Of a DNA stretch of 64,000 nucleotides, positions 29,020 through 38,922 are shown one piece after another. The translations under genes were made by a program, and so were the position numbers. The notes beneath the pieces were generated by a model. That model saw only the letters and a program-made list of their open reading frames with translations. It was not told where the DNA came from and made no database searches. Location of the stretch: NCBI RefSeq assembly GCF_947507565.1, contig NC_089181.1:2985614-3049613 (forward strand). The letters are read 5' to 3'. Each line of letters starts with the position of its first letter. Positions within the stretch are counted from its first letter, which is position 1. Origin of the DNA: Oscarella lobularis. Lineage: Eukaryota > Porifera > Homoscleromorpha > Homosclerophorida > Oscarellidae.

Positions 29020-30103
29020 TCATCGACCAACTTTCCCAAGACGCTGATCTGTCTTTGGATTGGCTGTAAGTTTCTGCACGGCTACAATAACCTCATTGAT
29101 TTTTGTCTGTAATTCACGCAGTTCAGCTATGTGCAAAATGCGCAGCACTTTGGCTGCGTTTCTTAGAACCGGATCTGGAATCAATAGAAAAGAAGATGCG
29201 TGTGCACTGACAAATTGCGTTACCTGATAAATCGAAACCTAACTCTGTGTCGGCCAGTGGCACACTTTCAAGCTTCTGCACCAAAGAAATAGCGAGCCAC
29301 GTTTGCGTTACGTTGTGTTCCCATCTTACGTTTCCCTGTTTCTCTCGTCGACTTTTCTTGTCTGCTTTAGCTTGATCTCGAGCTTGAGGGGACAACTGCT
29401 GCTCAACGAGTAGAGCGACGGCTTGAAACAGTTTCAAGTGATTGGTGTGTGCTGGCAAATCAAATAGCTTGGCAAGCGAGGTCGCACCGGCCTTGAAGTC
29501 AGTACTGTCCACTAGAGAACAGAACAATAATAAAACATTTAGGTTCTATGCAAGAAAGAGCACCATCAAATCGATGCTGTTGCTGCTGCTGCTGCTCAGA
29601 GCTTTGACTCGTCGTCTTTCCTACACTAGCTACGATTTCTGATGTCTTTGTCAGCTCCTCGGCTAGTGGAAAGGTGTTTTACGTGGTTTGAATGATACGA
29701 ACTGATTACCGTTGTCTGCGTACTCTAGTCGGACAGCGTGACCTAGGAGCCAGTCCATGATGCTTGTTCTATCGGATTCTTCAAATGGAAACTCTAAATC
29801 AGCTAGATACTGATAAAGAAGATGAAGAAGATACGGTCGGAGGAAGTCGTTCAAAAGTAACGTACTTTGCTAAAAGCTGGCGTCCACGCGTCGCTTTTTA
29901 TGTCTCGCAAGGCTTTTCGATCTTCGGGCTTGTAGTGGCGTATTTTTTGATCTTCCAACCAGACGACAAGAGCGCGAAAGTCGTTCTCCTCTGAAGGCGG
30001 GCCATCGGTTACCCCGAAAAAGGCCCCGCTAGGATTTCTTACTCGAAACGTCAACAGAATCAACCGAATGATGTTTCAGACATTGCAGCTTTCGACGAAA
30101 CAT
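29020..30103 (-). CDS. RTRAF: RNA transcription, translation and transport factor RTRAF (CGI-99/hCLE)
   Basis: The protein begins MFRRKLQ at 30103, then NDFRALVVWLEDQKIRHYK, SIMDWLLGHAVRLEYADNG, FKAGATSLAKLFDLPAHTNH, LFQAVALLVEQQLS and finally ELRELQTKINEVIVAVQKL with the ending TDQRLGKVGR (stop 29020-29022). The order and motifs match human RTRAF throughout. RTRAF is part of the tRNA-ligase complex with RTCB, DDX1 and FAM98. The join after MFRRKLQ is unclear: a 40-nt intron (donor GTCTGA, acceptor TTCGAG) restores the frame, but a sequence error could also explain it. Its start is 280 bp from the divergent TANGO1-like gene. Confidence 0.9.
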
Positions 30104-30382
30104 TCTCGATGAAAGTGTTCTTGCACGAAGGCGTGAAAAAGCGCGCGCTAGGACGCGCTCTCGTGCGCCAGAAAAAAAAGTCACTATAGACTAAGTAAGA
30201 CAACATTCCAAATCTACACCAAACACTAAACGGCATAAAAAACGCATATTTTCAGAAAAAGCGCGCTTTTCGCTCCGGGTCTATGCTCCGGGCAATTAAA
30301 ACCATCGAACGTCCCGGAGTCTTGTACACGTTGGCTAGTGGCTAGAAAGTGATTGAGGACGTCATAATCGCAAATCGCTACC

Positions 30383-31971
30383 ATGGTTTTCGCACGACGA
30401 TTTGTAGCAGCTGCTCTGCTCGTAATTTTGAGCGGATTCAGTCAAACGCGTCACACGAAATTGTGCCGGGACCCCCTGTGCCAAGGTAACATCGCCCGGA
30501 AGCAGGCAAATCGCTCAAAAAACCAACTTTTTTCCAGAACCGATCTCGATCGCTTCGGCGCGACGCGCCCATCGCTCGGCCGACGGCCGTCTTCTCAGCT
30601 TCAACAGTCGCGATCGCGTGAAAGTCTTCGCGAAGCACGAAGGCGAGAACAAACTCATTTGGGAAGGCGAGGTAATACTGACGACCAGTCGGAAGGTGCT
30701 TCACTCTAACATTTTCGCGCAGATTGACGGTAAACGGGGCTATTTTCCGGCCGTAATGGTCGAAGAGATTGAAATTTTGAGCACTGATTTGCAGCGTGTT
30801 CCAGCAGTATGTGATGAGTTGTCTTGTGTAGTACTATAGCGAGGTTTTTAGACTGGTGTGCTGGGAGGTGGGTCACCTACTACTGTGGGTGATTCTGCTA
30901 ATCAGTTGAGTGAGGTGAGCTGCAATGGTTTTCCATGAGGTTCCTCTGTGATTGAAGTCTTTTTTTTCGCTAAAGCCGGCTTCTGATGTGCCGGCTTCTG
31001 TAGATCAGTGGAGAAAAGAGCAGGAAAAGCCCGTCGAAGGCATGGACTTGCCAGAGGGTAGCTCTGCTCGAGAGATAATGATTGAGAAAGAGGTCAGGAA
31101 AACGAGTGTAGGCGTGCAATTGAAAAAAAAGTCGTTGTGTTCACAGGAGACAACAGGAGACGACGGTGGTCACGACAACGACAAAGAACAGGTACGAGAA
31201 AGTATTCTTCTGTTTTATTTTGATAAGAGGATCACGTTGGGATTTTTACAAAGGACTCTGAAGCTGCTGGTGCACCGGAGGAGATAGCCGTGCAGCCGGA
31301 GTCAGTAGAGGCACCGTCGTCTGTTTCACAAGAGTTACGCAATGCTCAGCAACAGCTGGAGGAGTTGAAGGAAAAGAAGTCTGTCATTGCCATGGCTGAC
31401 GAGATTGGCGTGCCATTGTCTCCTAACATGGACAGAAATGACATCGAGAAGCAGTTTGTTGAAGCGCAAAAGCGCGTCGAGGAATTGCTAGCAAGAAGAA
31501 CGAAAGAGGAGGCAATGGAAAAGAATGACGAGATGGGCCCTGAAAATGCGCAAAATGGCATGGAAAAGAAACAGAGTGAAGAAATCATAGAGGAAGAGGC
31601 CATCAAAAGCAGAGAACAGAAAGAACCTGATAGTGAAAGAGACGGAGATCGTGAAGATAAGAAAGTATCGAAAGATGAGGAGGAGACAGATGAATCTGTT
31701 GCCGAGGCTGAGGAGATAGATTCAGAAAGTGGGTTGCAGACGAATGAAGACGAAGAGGAGGGGGAGGGAGAGCAGGAGGACGAGGACGAGGACGAGGAGG
31801 AAGAAGAGAACGGGGATGACGAGCTCAATGATGAGGAAGCGTTTATTCCAAGCGAAGACGGCGAGGATTCCGACGGCGAGGAGGCAGAAAGTCTGTCTTC
31901 CAATGACGAGCGAGAAGCAGATGATAAAGTAATTAGCAGAAACAATCAAGCTTCAAATGAGGACGAAAGAG
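30383..31971 (+). CDS. TANGO1/MIA3-like ER exit protein, N-terminal part (ends in assembly gap)
   Basis: A signal peptide (MVFARRFVAAALLVILSGF) is followed by KLCRDPLCQ and an SH3-like MIA domain: SADGRLLSFNSRDRVKVFAK, NKLIWEGE and IDGKRGYFPAVMVEE. The order Cys pair, D.RLLSF, W.G and GYFP is that of MIA/TANGO1 proteins. Then come charged exons, a predicted coiled coil (RNAQQQLEELKEKKS, QFVEAQKRVEELLARR) and a very acidic Glu/Asp stretch up to the 200-bp gap at 31972. TANGO1 loads bulky cargo such as collagen into COPII carriers. The transmembrane and proline-rich parts expected downstream are not seen; the gap may hide or truncate them. Confidence 0.72.
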
Positions 31972-32171
31972 NNNNNNNNNNNNNNNNNNNNNNNNNNNNN
32001 NNNNNNNNNNNNNNNNNNNNNNNNNNNNNNNNNNNNNNNNNNNNNNNNNNNNNNNNNNNNNNNNNNNNNNNNNNNNNNNNNNNNNNNNNNNNNNNNNNNN
32101 NNNNNNNNNNNNNNNNNNNNNNNNNNNNNNNNNNNNNNNNNNNNNNNNNNNNNNNNNNNNNNNNNNNNNNN
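31972..32171. other. assembly gap (200 N)
   Basis: A run of 200 undetermined bases interrupts the TANGO1-like gene inside its acidic coding region. The round length suggests a scaffold placeholder, so the true distance is unknown. Confidence 0.99.
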
Positions 32172-33240
32172 CGTGCTCTAGTCGCGATGACCTTGCATAC
32201 ACGCCTATTAGTCGTGGGACACCTCCACAAATGAGCGCACGAGACGTCGACGCAGCGAGACTACCAAACTTTTTGTTTGCTAAAAGTCCACTTCACAGCT
32301 CGTGGAAAACACGGTTTAATAAGAGCAAGAATACCTATCTATTGGAGTTTCCGTGAAATCTCTTCGCCTCTTCCTTTCTTGTCCGCTGGTAACCGCGACT
32401 TGCCATGCGCGATTGGCGCGAAACCGTAGCGCCTGGCGCGCCCACTGTTAAGTTGGACATAGGCTCCAGACGCGGTCAAAACTTCTCTGCATACCGGGAC
32501 TTCAACTATGCAACACCAAGGATACTACCGCGCACTGCCTGCTTCTAACCTGCGCAGATTTAACTTTTCTAACCTCTCCCGTTTATTTGATATTTCGCGA
32601 CTTCTACTTTCTAATGAAGTTAAGAACGACTATTCTACTTCACAGAAGCAGCGAAGAAACACTTCGTTTCGATATCGTACCTCGTTGGACCCTCTTACGC
32701 GGTTCGTTCTGACTGCGATCGATTCTTACCTTGTTTCAAAACGTCTCGGCTAAATTTGGAGGCGTGAAAGTTGGATTAGAGGCCGTTCGTGCATAGCAAC
32801 GATTTCGTATCGGAGGTCACGAGACTGTCTGCGCGCGTTCAACCGCCGGACCTGCGCTGCTATTCCACCATCGCCAAGAAGCAAAGGAACGGCTTGTAAA
32901 CCTCTTTGTGGATCACATTTGCGCTCGTTTGCGTCTGTTAGCAAAATTGTTGTGACGTTGGAGCCGTTGGTCTGGTAATCGACAGAAGCGCGCGTCTGTT
33001 TTCCCACGAGAGTGGAACGCGAGGCCACGCCCGCAATAAATGAAAAAGCCGCGCTCGTAACGGTCACTCAAACGTGGCTGGAGTGTGGGGCTTTGCTTCC
33101 ATGCATGTCTTCACAAAGTGGCGCCTTTTTCTACTGCATGACCCCCGGAAATTCACGATTTGTATTTAGAACTCGGCTAAGCATCACTAGCCAACAGTTT
33201 CTTTTTACAGATTCCTCATTTCCATTTCCTCATTTCCATC
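32172..33240. other. region after the gap, no supported gene
   Basis: A plus-strand frame is open from the gap to a stop near 32355 and could be the last exon of whichever gene crosses the gap, but no homology was recognised. The sequence TTGGCGCGAAA near 32413-32423 matches an E2F-type site. Frames at 32508-32753 and 32750-33067 (minus) lack convincing composition. The rest appears to be non-coding. Confidence 0.35.
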
Positions 33241-35437
33241 TCACAGACTAACCAAATCCAAGTAAGCTAAAGCGTATACGCAGCATTTGGAAACATTTAC
33301 CGGATCAGTCAGTGATCGCTCTATCTTCTCGTGAACTGCTCTTTGAACTGGGGGAACGTTCTCTCGAAATTTCAGCAACTGATTTCGGTCTCTTAGAGAA
33401 ATTAAAGTCTAGAGAAGACAAGTAAAGCTTTTGGAAATAATTGACTTGCTACTGTACTCACATCAACGGCTACACCGTAACTCTTCACTTTGGCAGCCAT
33501 TTTGAATCGAAGCTCTAGATCATCAATAATTTTTACGTATTTCTCAATCACCTATTGAACAATGAAGTCTCAAAGACAAATCTGCGTGGCCCATATTGCT
33601 CACGTCTCTTGTAGCAGAATATCGATAGAGAATATCAACAACAACGTCCATTCCAATGGCAGTTGTCCACTTATTGGTTCTGAACCATCCCTGGGAAACA
33701 AGGAAATAGATTAGCTCTTTGGGTGAGGTAGGGTATCATACTTTAGTTGTAAGTAGTTTTTCAACTTCATCCCATTTTTTCCGCTTTGTTCGAGCAGCCA
33801 GAGCTGCGTAAAGATACTGTTTCTCTGAAAGCTACAGATGCAGGATAAAATCGGGTGAAAATGTCAACAAGAAAAGAAGGCACTTTAAAATCCGCTTTGA
33901 GCTTCACAGGGCTTTTGATCGAATCCTAGAAAAATGATAGTTATTAGAAGATGAATTCGTCTTTACTCAACCCACTTCTCCTGCTTCCCAATGATAAAAA
34001 GAACAGTAGAACAGAGTTGTCATGAGAGGCTGGGATGCAAGGAGACTCTTTCTTGGATGGCTGTTGAAGAGATGATAGGTGCCTCTTCTCGCCAATTCGT
34101 CGTCTTTTTTCTATACACAAAAACCAATTATAATTATAATGATTAGTGAAGCATTTGTATTTAATTAAAATACATCTATTTCTATTTGTCTCCCCAGGAG
34201 TTCCACGTGTTCCTTCGCCATCTCTCCATAGACAAATGCAACTGGCTTGAACTCTGGCTCAGTGAGAGTTCTACACGTCTCGCTGTAGTGACAAGGACAA
34301 TGCACTGAACCGAATACCTTTGGCAATCTTTCAAATGCCACAATTGGCTCTTGACAGAACCGATTTCTTTGCACTGCTCGTACTTCATCATCTGGCGACA
34401 AATCATCTATTTATTCACGTTCTTTCGGTCTGCATTCCTTACCCATTCATCCTCAGGTCGAGCCAATCGGCTATAGAGACAAGATGAGGAGATGCGAGAG
34501 CACTGATTCTATTCAATACTTGTATGTTTTCTCCAATTCCTCTAATCCCAAATCGCCTCGTTGCTTCAAATACGCCAAGTAGTGATTCTCGGCATCTGCA
34601 TGTGTAATCAAAGCACTGAAGAATAGCTCTAGAAAAGATTTCGCCAGTGGTTGTCCCCAAAGAAAATCAATTCTCACTGTAAGCGAGGGTTCTCTTCAAA
34701 AAGAGCAAGACCTTGAATTAATTAAGAAAAGTACTCCCATGAGCTAGAAAATGACAGCCACATTTCAACTTCACGTACAGCCACAATGCAATTCCCGTCG
34801 CCGTACTCGATCGCCTTTGCAAGCAAATCGAGTTTCTGCTCAAGACTCTTGTAAAACTCAAGACAATATGGCTAAAGCCCAAAGCACTCATCCTAATTTT
34901 AATTAATTAATTAATTAATTAATTAATGCTCTCACCTCGCCTAGCAGCATCCTACGCAGTGTGTCCTCAATACTCAGCGCTTTAAAACGACTCCTATCCG
35001 CTTCCTATCGTAACATAGCCCAGAACAAATTAAATCTTAAATTTAATTAAATTTTTTGCCTGACAACTCTACGTACGTCAAGTTGTGTCTGAAGACTCTT
35101 CACTTGTTTTTCGAGATCGCGGGCACTTTTCGCCGCCGGCTTCTCGACGGGTTTCGTTTCCCGTCGCTTTACCGTCACCCTAGCGCTTTGAGCTTCCGAT
35201 GCCGATCGTTTCCAGTCGAACATGAACCCGTCGTCGTCGAGGCGGCCGACGACATCCCTGCGATCGAAGTCGATCTCTTCCGATTCGTTTTTGACGCCTA
35301 CGGGAAATTCTTCCTCGTCGAAAAAGTTTCTACTGCAAGCAATATTGTTCTACTAATTTTGCCATTGTGCTAATGCTAACTACATACCGGGCGTCTTTTT
35401 TCTTCTTCTCGTTCTCGCCCCAGTAGTCGTCGTCCAT
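33241..35437 (-). CDS. VIPAS39: VIPAS39 (VIPAR/SPE-39)
   Basis: About a dozen short exons run on the minus strand from MDDDYWGENEKKKKDAR (start 35437). Recognisable blocks are the acidic N-terminus, YCLEFYKSLEQKLDLLAKAI, YGDGNCIVAV, then LSEKQYLYAALAARTKRKKW, DEVEKLLTTKGWFRTNKW, VIEKYVKIIDDLELRFKMAA and TLISLRDRNQLLKFRENVP. These follow human VIPAS39 in order. VIPAS39 pairs with VPS33B in the CHEVI complex for late endosome, lysosome and apical trafficking. A stop at 33241-33243 closes the frame after ERSLTDP; a donor-like GTAAATG just after DP leaves the last residues uncertain. Several middle exons were placed by fit only. Confidence 0.85.
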
Positions 35438-36809
35438 TTTTCGGTCACGTGCTGCCCTTGACATCATGAGCGCGCACGCGCTTTCGTCATTCCGTGCCCC
35501 GACTTCTTCTAACCCTAAGTTCGTCGTCCAGTCTCTGGACTACAAGGCTGTTCCTCGCGCGCGTGGCTTTTTTTACCTTCTTTGGCCACGCCACGGACCA
35601 GTCGCGCGCTCCCTTATAACCTAAAGGAGGTACGGCTCGGAGCGATCGAAGTTTGGAGCGCAGCTGCGCAGCGCCACTCGGCCCGGACGTTCGAGCGCCG
35701 TTCTTGAAAGTTGGGAAACGTCGGCTTCGTGCCGCCGTTAGAGGAATTTCCTCGCTCGCCCGATTTTCGCAGATCGGTTGCTCTTCAGGTTTATTTTTAG
35801 CTGCGCTTTGACCATTTTCCCCGATTGCACATTGAATAGAAGGTGGGACCTTTGTTCTCGCGGGCGCTCTCATCGCCCGGGGGATCGGGTCTCCGCCTTG
35901 TACAGTCGACGCGTTTTTTTCCACTCCCTTCGCGATTTTGTGTGCAGGTTCCTTTTTGAAGCCCTTTCCTCCCTTTGCAAAAGGAAAGATGCTAGACTGC
36001 TCCGGATGAAAATTTCAGGTGCGTGACTGTTTGCTCATGCGCTCAACGGCAGCTATCGCCTGAGTGCACCGGCTGCTGTTAGGAGCATTGCTCCGCCTTT
36101 CTTTTCTATTCATTCCCAAATCAAATTGGCAGTGTCTGCTATTGGTTGCAGTCGATGAATGACTGTCAGCCGAGCAGCGCTGCTACATTATTCATAGATT
36201 AATAGATTAATTGACAATATTGTAGATGTTTTGCTTTTTTTGTTTTTGATAATAAAATGACACATTGACTCGCCACTCACCACTTCTGACTTTTTTGACG
36301 TCCCCTCAAAGGTTCGTTCTGAGCACTTCCGGGAGATAAGATGTCCTGTTTTACTACCTCAGAGACTTCCCCAGCAGATAGGTGTGAATGATGTTAATAT
36401 AAAATTTTACTTCAGTTTCTTCCTTTAAGTTATCACCTGTAGTTGACGCACGTTTTTCGTACGCTTGTCTGGCGGCTGCACACTTGCTTCTCTCAGTGGA
36501 CGACTCGAAACTACTAATCTGTCACGGTAAGACTTCTACCGCAACTTCAGAGTTGCTCCTGCACGCCTTATTATCCACAGACGAGAGCACTGCTCTTTTC
36601 TTCTGTGAATCTGTGGGATAAAGTTAGAACCGGTGCTAACTACAGTAGTTAGATAAACGCGTCCTGTATACTTTGCGGTTTGACCTCCCCCCGTGTGAAC
36701 ATCGACACGGATAGTTGCGTACGGAAACCACTGTTTCCGCTGTACTGACACGTCGTTAGAGTCACTCTTTGCGCGCTTCTAATGATTTCTTTATAACAGA
36801 AGCATTCCA
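35438..36809. other. intergenic region upstream of GPCR 1
   Basis: The left part is the VIPAS39 promoter side and has long open frames in several directions (for example 35487-35924 minus) without codon or homology support. From about 36037 the sequence belongs to the GPCR tandem duplication unit. An AATAAA occurs near 36250. No gene is supported. Confidence 0.4.
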
Positions 36810-38106
36810 ATGGAGGCTTCAAATATATCCTGTGGAGGACACAGCTTCAGCATGTCTCTTACAAATAGAAACCAGCTCACCGTAATTTTCTCCTTTCTTC
36901 AATTCAATTCTGTAGCTGGTGATCTCGCAAAAGCCATGCTATGGATCATGTCGACAGCTGCAGTATTTCTCAATGTCGCCGTTGTGACGTGGAGACTGAG
37001 AAGTAGCAGACGAGAATCTATGTCACCGGTATCGTTTCTAATTATCAATCTGGCAACCGCTGATTGTATAGTGGCCTTTTCAAAAATTTTCTTTCTTCTC
37101 GCCATGATGACGGTACGCAACGTTTGGTGCCAGCCGGCGGGTCATTACACAAAAACCCTTTGCATCAGCTCAATAGTCGCTTCTCATGGAGGAGCCGCTC
37201 TTAGTGCTCTTATCTTAGTGACTACAGCTCTTCTAGCCATCAGAGAGTATATTGGGTGTTGCGGACGTCTGCGATCTACATCGCTCTCTGGAATCGTGAT
37301 TGTCGTTGCTTTTGAATGGGTTCTGAGCGTTGCCTATTCTGGGGTTACTTCCTGGCAGGCATTTGGTTCATTGCTTTTGCGCGAGGCCAATTTCACCGAA
37401 TCAATCGACTGGTTATCTTGCTGGACATTCAACAGCGTAAATGCTGAGGGTCATCTTCCAGTAAATATCGCCTCATCAACTTCCTTTTCTATTGTCGTCA
37501 CTGTGCTGACGGTGGCATACATCACTATTGCAGTGGCAATGTTTAGAGGGAAAATACGTGACGCACCTTCGTCGTCGTCATCTTCTCGCAGCCAGCTGGG
37601 AATCCAACTTCTCTTTGTTGCGTTTCTTGATGGAGTGTTAGTTCTTTGCTTCATCATTTGGAACGTTTATTTTCTTGTGAACTACAAATCTACAGAAATG
37701 GTTGTCAGAGTGTTCAACGCCACGGCGACGGCGTTTGGATTCATTTTACCTCTTTCCGTTTTGATGAATCCGCTGCTTTTCACTCTGCTAAGAAGCTCGT
37801 TCGTGAAAAAGAAAATGAAGACGTTGCAGGGGATCTTTTGTCGGTGTGACCAGTGGCGTCCGAACGAAACAACTCGTCTAATTCCGGATACAACGAAACT
37901 ATTTCCAGAGACTACAGGCTCCACAAGCAACTCACTAACAAGTTCCATTAATACTTGCTGATGAAACAGTACCTCGTAGACCGTAATAACGTTCAATTTC
38001 ATCTCGTTCAAAAGTTTTGGTGTCATCTATTAGCCAAACAGAATCCCAATATTATGTATTTCAGTGTGATAACAAAATAAACGAATTTTTTGTGTTAATC
38101 CGTACA
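36037..38106. repeat. tandem duplication unit 1 (GPCR)
   Basis: The unit comprises about 770 bp upstream sequence, GPCR 1 and a short 3' flank ending with AAAATAAACGAATTTT-type sequence. It matches unit 2 (38118-40199) in order, including CCCAAATCAAATTGGCAGTG at about 36115 and 38169. The units abut directly, which fits a simple tandem duplication. Confidence 0.85.
36810..37961 (+). CDS. class A GPCR, LGR-like 7TM, intronless (paralog 1)
   Basis: A single exon encodes 383 residues. The short extracellular N-terminus has N-glycosylation sites (EASNISC). TM1 carries NVAVVTWRLR and TM2 FLIINLATADCIVAF, resembling the 7TM part of LGR/relaxin-type receptors, but no leucine-rich ectodomain is encoded nearby. 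TM3 ends LLAIREYIGCC, a variant of the DRY motif. TM7 has MNPLLFTLL (NPxxF type), followed by a basic helix 8 (KKKMK), possible palmitoylated Cys (FCRCD) and a Ser/Thr-rich tail. It is probably a G-protein-coupled plasma-membrane receptor; the ligand is unknown. Paralog 2 lies directly downstream in the same orientation. Confidence 0.85.
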   Translation: MEASNISCGGHSFSMSLTNRNQLTVIFSFLQFNSVAGDLAKAMLWIMSTAAVFLNVAVVTWRLRSSRRESMSPVSFLIINLATADCIVAFSKIFFLLAMMTVRNVWCQPAGHYTKTLCISSIVASHGGAALSALILVTTALLAIREYIGCCGRLRSTSLSGIVIVVAFEWVLSVAYSGVTSWQAFGSLLLREANFTESIDWLSCWTFNSVNAEGHLPVNIASSTSFSIVVTVLTVAYITIAVAMFRGKIRDAPSSSSSSRSQLGIQLLFVAFLDGVLVLCFIIWNVYFLVNYKSTEMVVRVFNATATAFGFILPLSVLMNPLLFTLLRSSFVKKKMKTLQGIFCRCDQWRPNETTRLIPDTTKLFPETTGSTSNSLTSSINTC

Positions 38107-38922
38107 GTTGATGCGTTTTTTTCAACGGCAGCGCCCGAGTGCGCACCGGCTGCTGACTTTCTACTGTATCATTCCCAAATCAAATTGGCAGTGTCTGCAA
38201 TTGGTTGCAGTCGACGAATGACTGTCGCCCGAGCGGCACTATTCAATTAAAATTAATAGATTATTGACAATATTGTAGATTCTTTTGCTTTTGCTTTGCT
38301 GCTGTAATAAATCAAACGTCAACTCGCCACCGCTGACGTTCGTTTGTACGCCTCGAGGTTCCTTCTGAGCACTTTCGAGACCCTTGAGCCAGGCTTTCGC
38401 GTAGACCTGCCCCAGTCACGTCTATGGACCACTGCTATTCATTCTGCTGAGGAGCTCAAACCGTCAAATGACTGCGGCCGTCAGCAAAGCAAGATTTAGA
38501 TACATGTACTTCTCTGCAAACAGGTGTGAATGACGTTGATATAAACTTTACCTCAGTTGCTTCACGACGCACGTGTTTCGTACGCTTGTCTGGCTTGCAC
38601 ACTTGCTTCTATCGCTGGACGACTCGAAGCTAATCTGTAAGACTTCTACCGTAACTTCATAGTTGCTCCTGCACGACTTATTATTCACAGAAGAGAGCAC
38701 TGCTGCAGCTCACGGCTCTCTTCTGTGAATCTGTGAGATACCGGTGCTAAGTAGTTAGATAAACTTGTCCTGTGTACTGTGAACTTACGTTTGCCTTCCC
38801 CCTTATGTGACGTCAGGCCGAAAATAGCGTCGCGTACGGAAACCACTGTTTCCACTGTACTTTTATACGTCGTTAGTCTACTTTTGCACTCTTTTGGCTC
38901 TTTCTTTAACAGAAGCATTTAA
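37962..38922. other. intergenic region between the GPCR paralogs
   Basis: This holds the 3' flank of paralog 1 (AATAAA near 38076) and the promoter of paralog 2, which is a duplicate of the region upstream of paralog 1. It contains the 16-bp inverted repeat at 38683-38730. No gene was seen. Confidence 0.5.
38683..38730. repeat. perfect 16-bp inverted repeat with 16-nt loop
   Basis: The arms ATTCACAGAAGAGAGC (38683-38698) and its exact reverse complement (38715-38730) flank a 16-nt spacer about 190 bp before the GPCR 2 start. The matching site in unit 1 (about 36570-36612) keeps a partial hairpin with changed loop and arms. Confidence 0.75.

Noticed and set aside
28997-29025. ATGATG/CATCAT palindromic run as a possible hairpin RNA
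   Set aside because: It is a trinucleotide microsatellite at the RTRAF stop; the pairing is a by-product of the simple repeat.
31346-31945. 199-codon Ser-rich minus-strand frame
   Set aside because: It is the reverse complement of Glu/Asp codons in the TANGO1-like acidic exon.
34898-34926. TTAATTAA tandem runs (also near 62675, 15880 and 6460) as regulatory palindromes
   Set aside because: They occur in introns near acceptors across the window and look like general AT-rich simple sequence, unlike the GC-flanked set at 1941-1971.
35487-35924. 145-codon minus-strand frame upstream of the GPCRs
   Set aside because: Arg/Ser/Pro-rich low-information translation, no splice context, no homology recognised; similar frames are open in other directions there.
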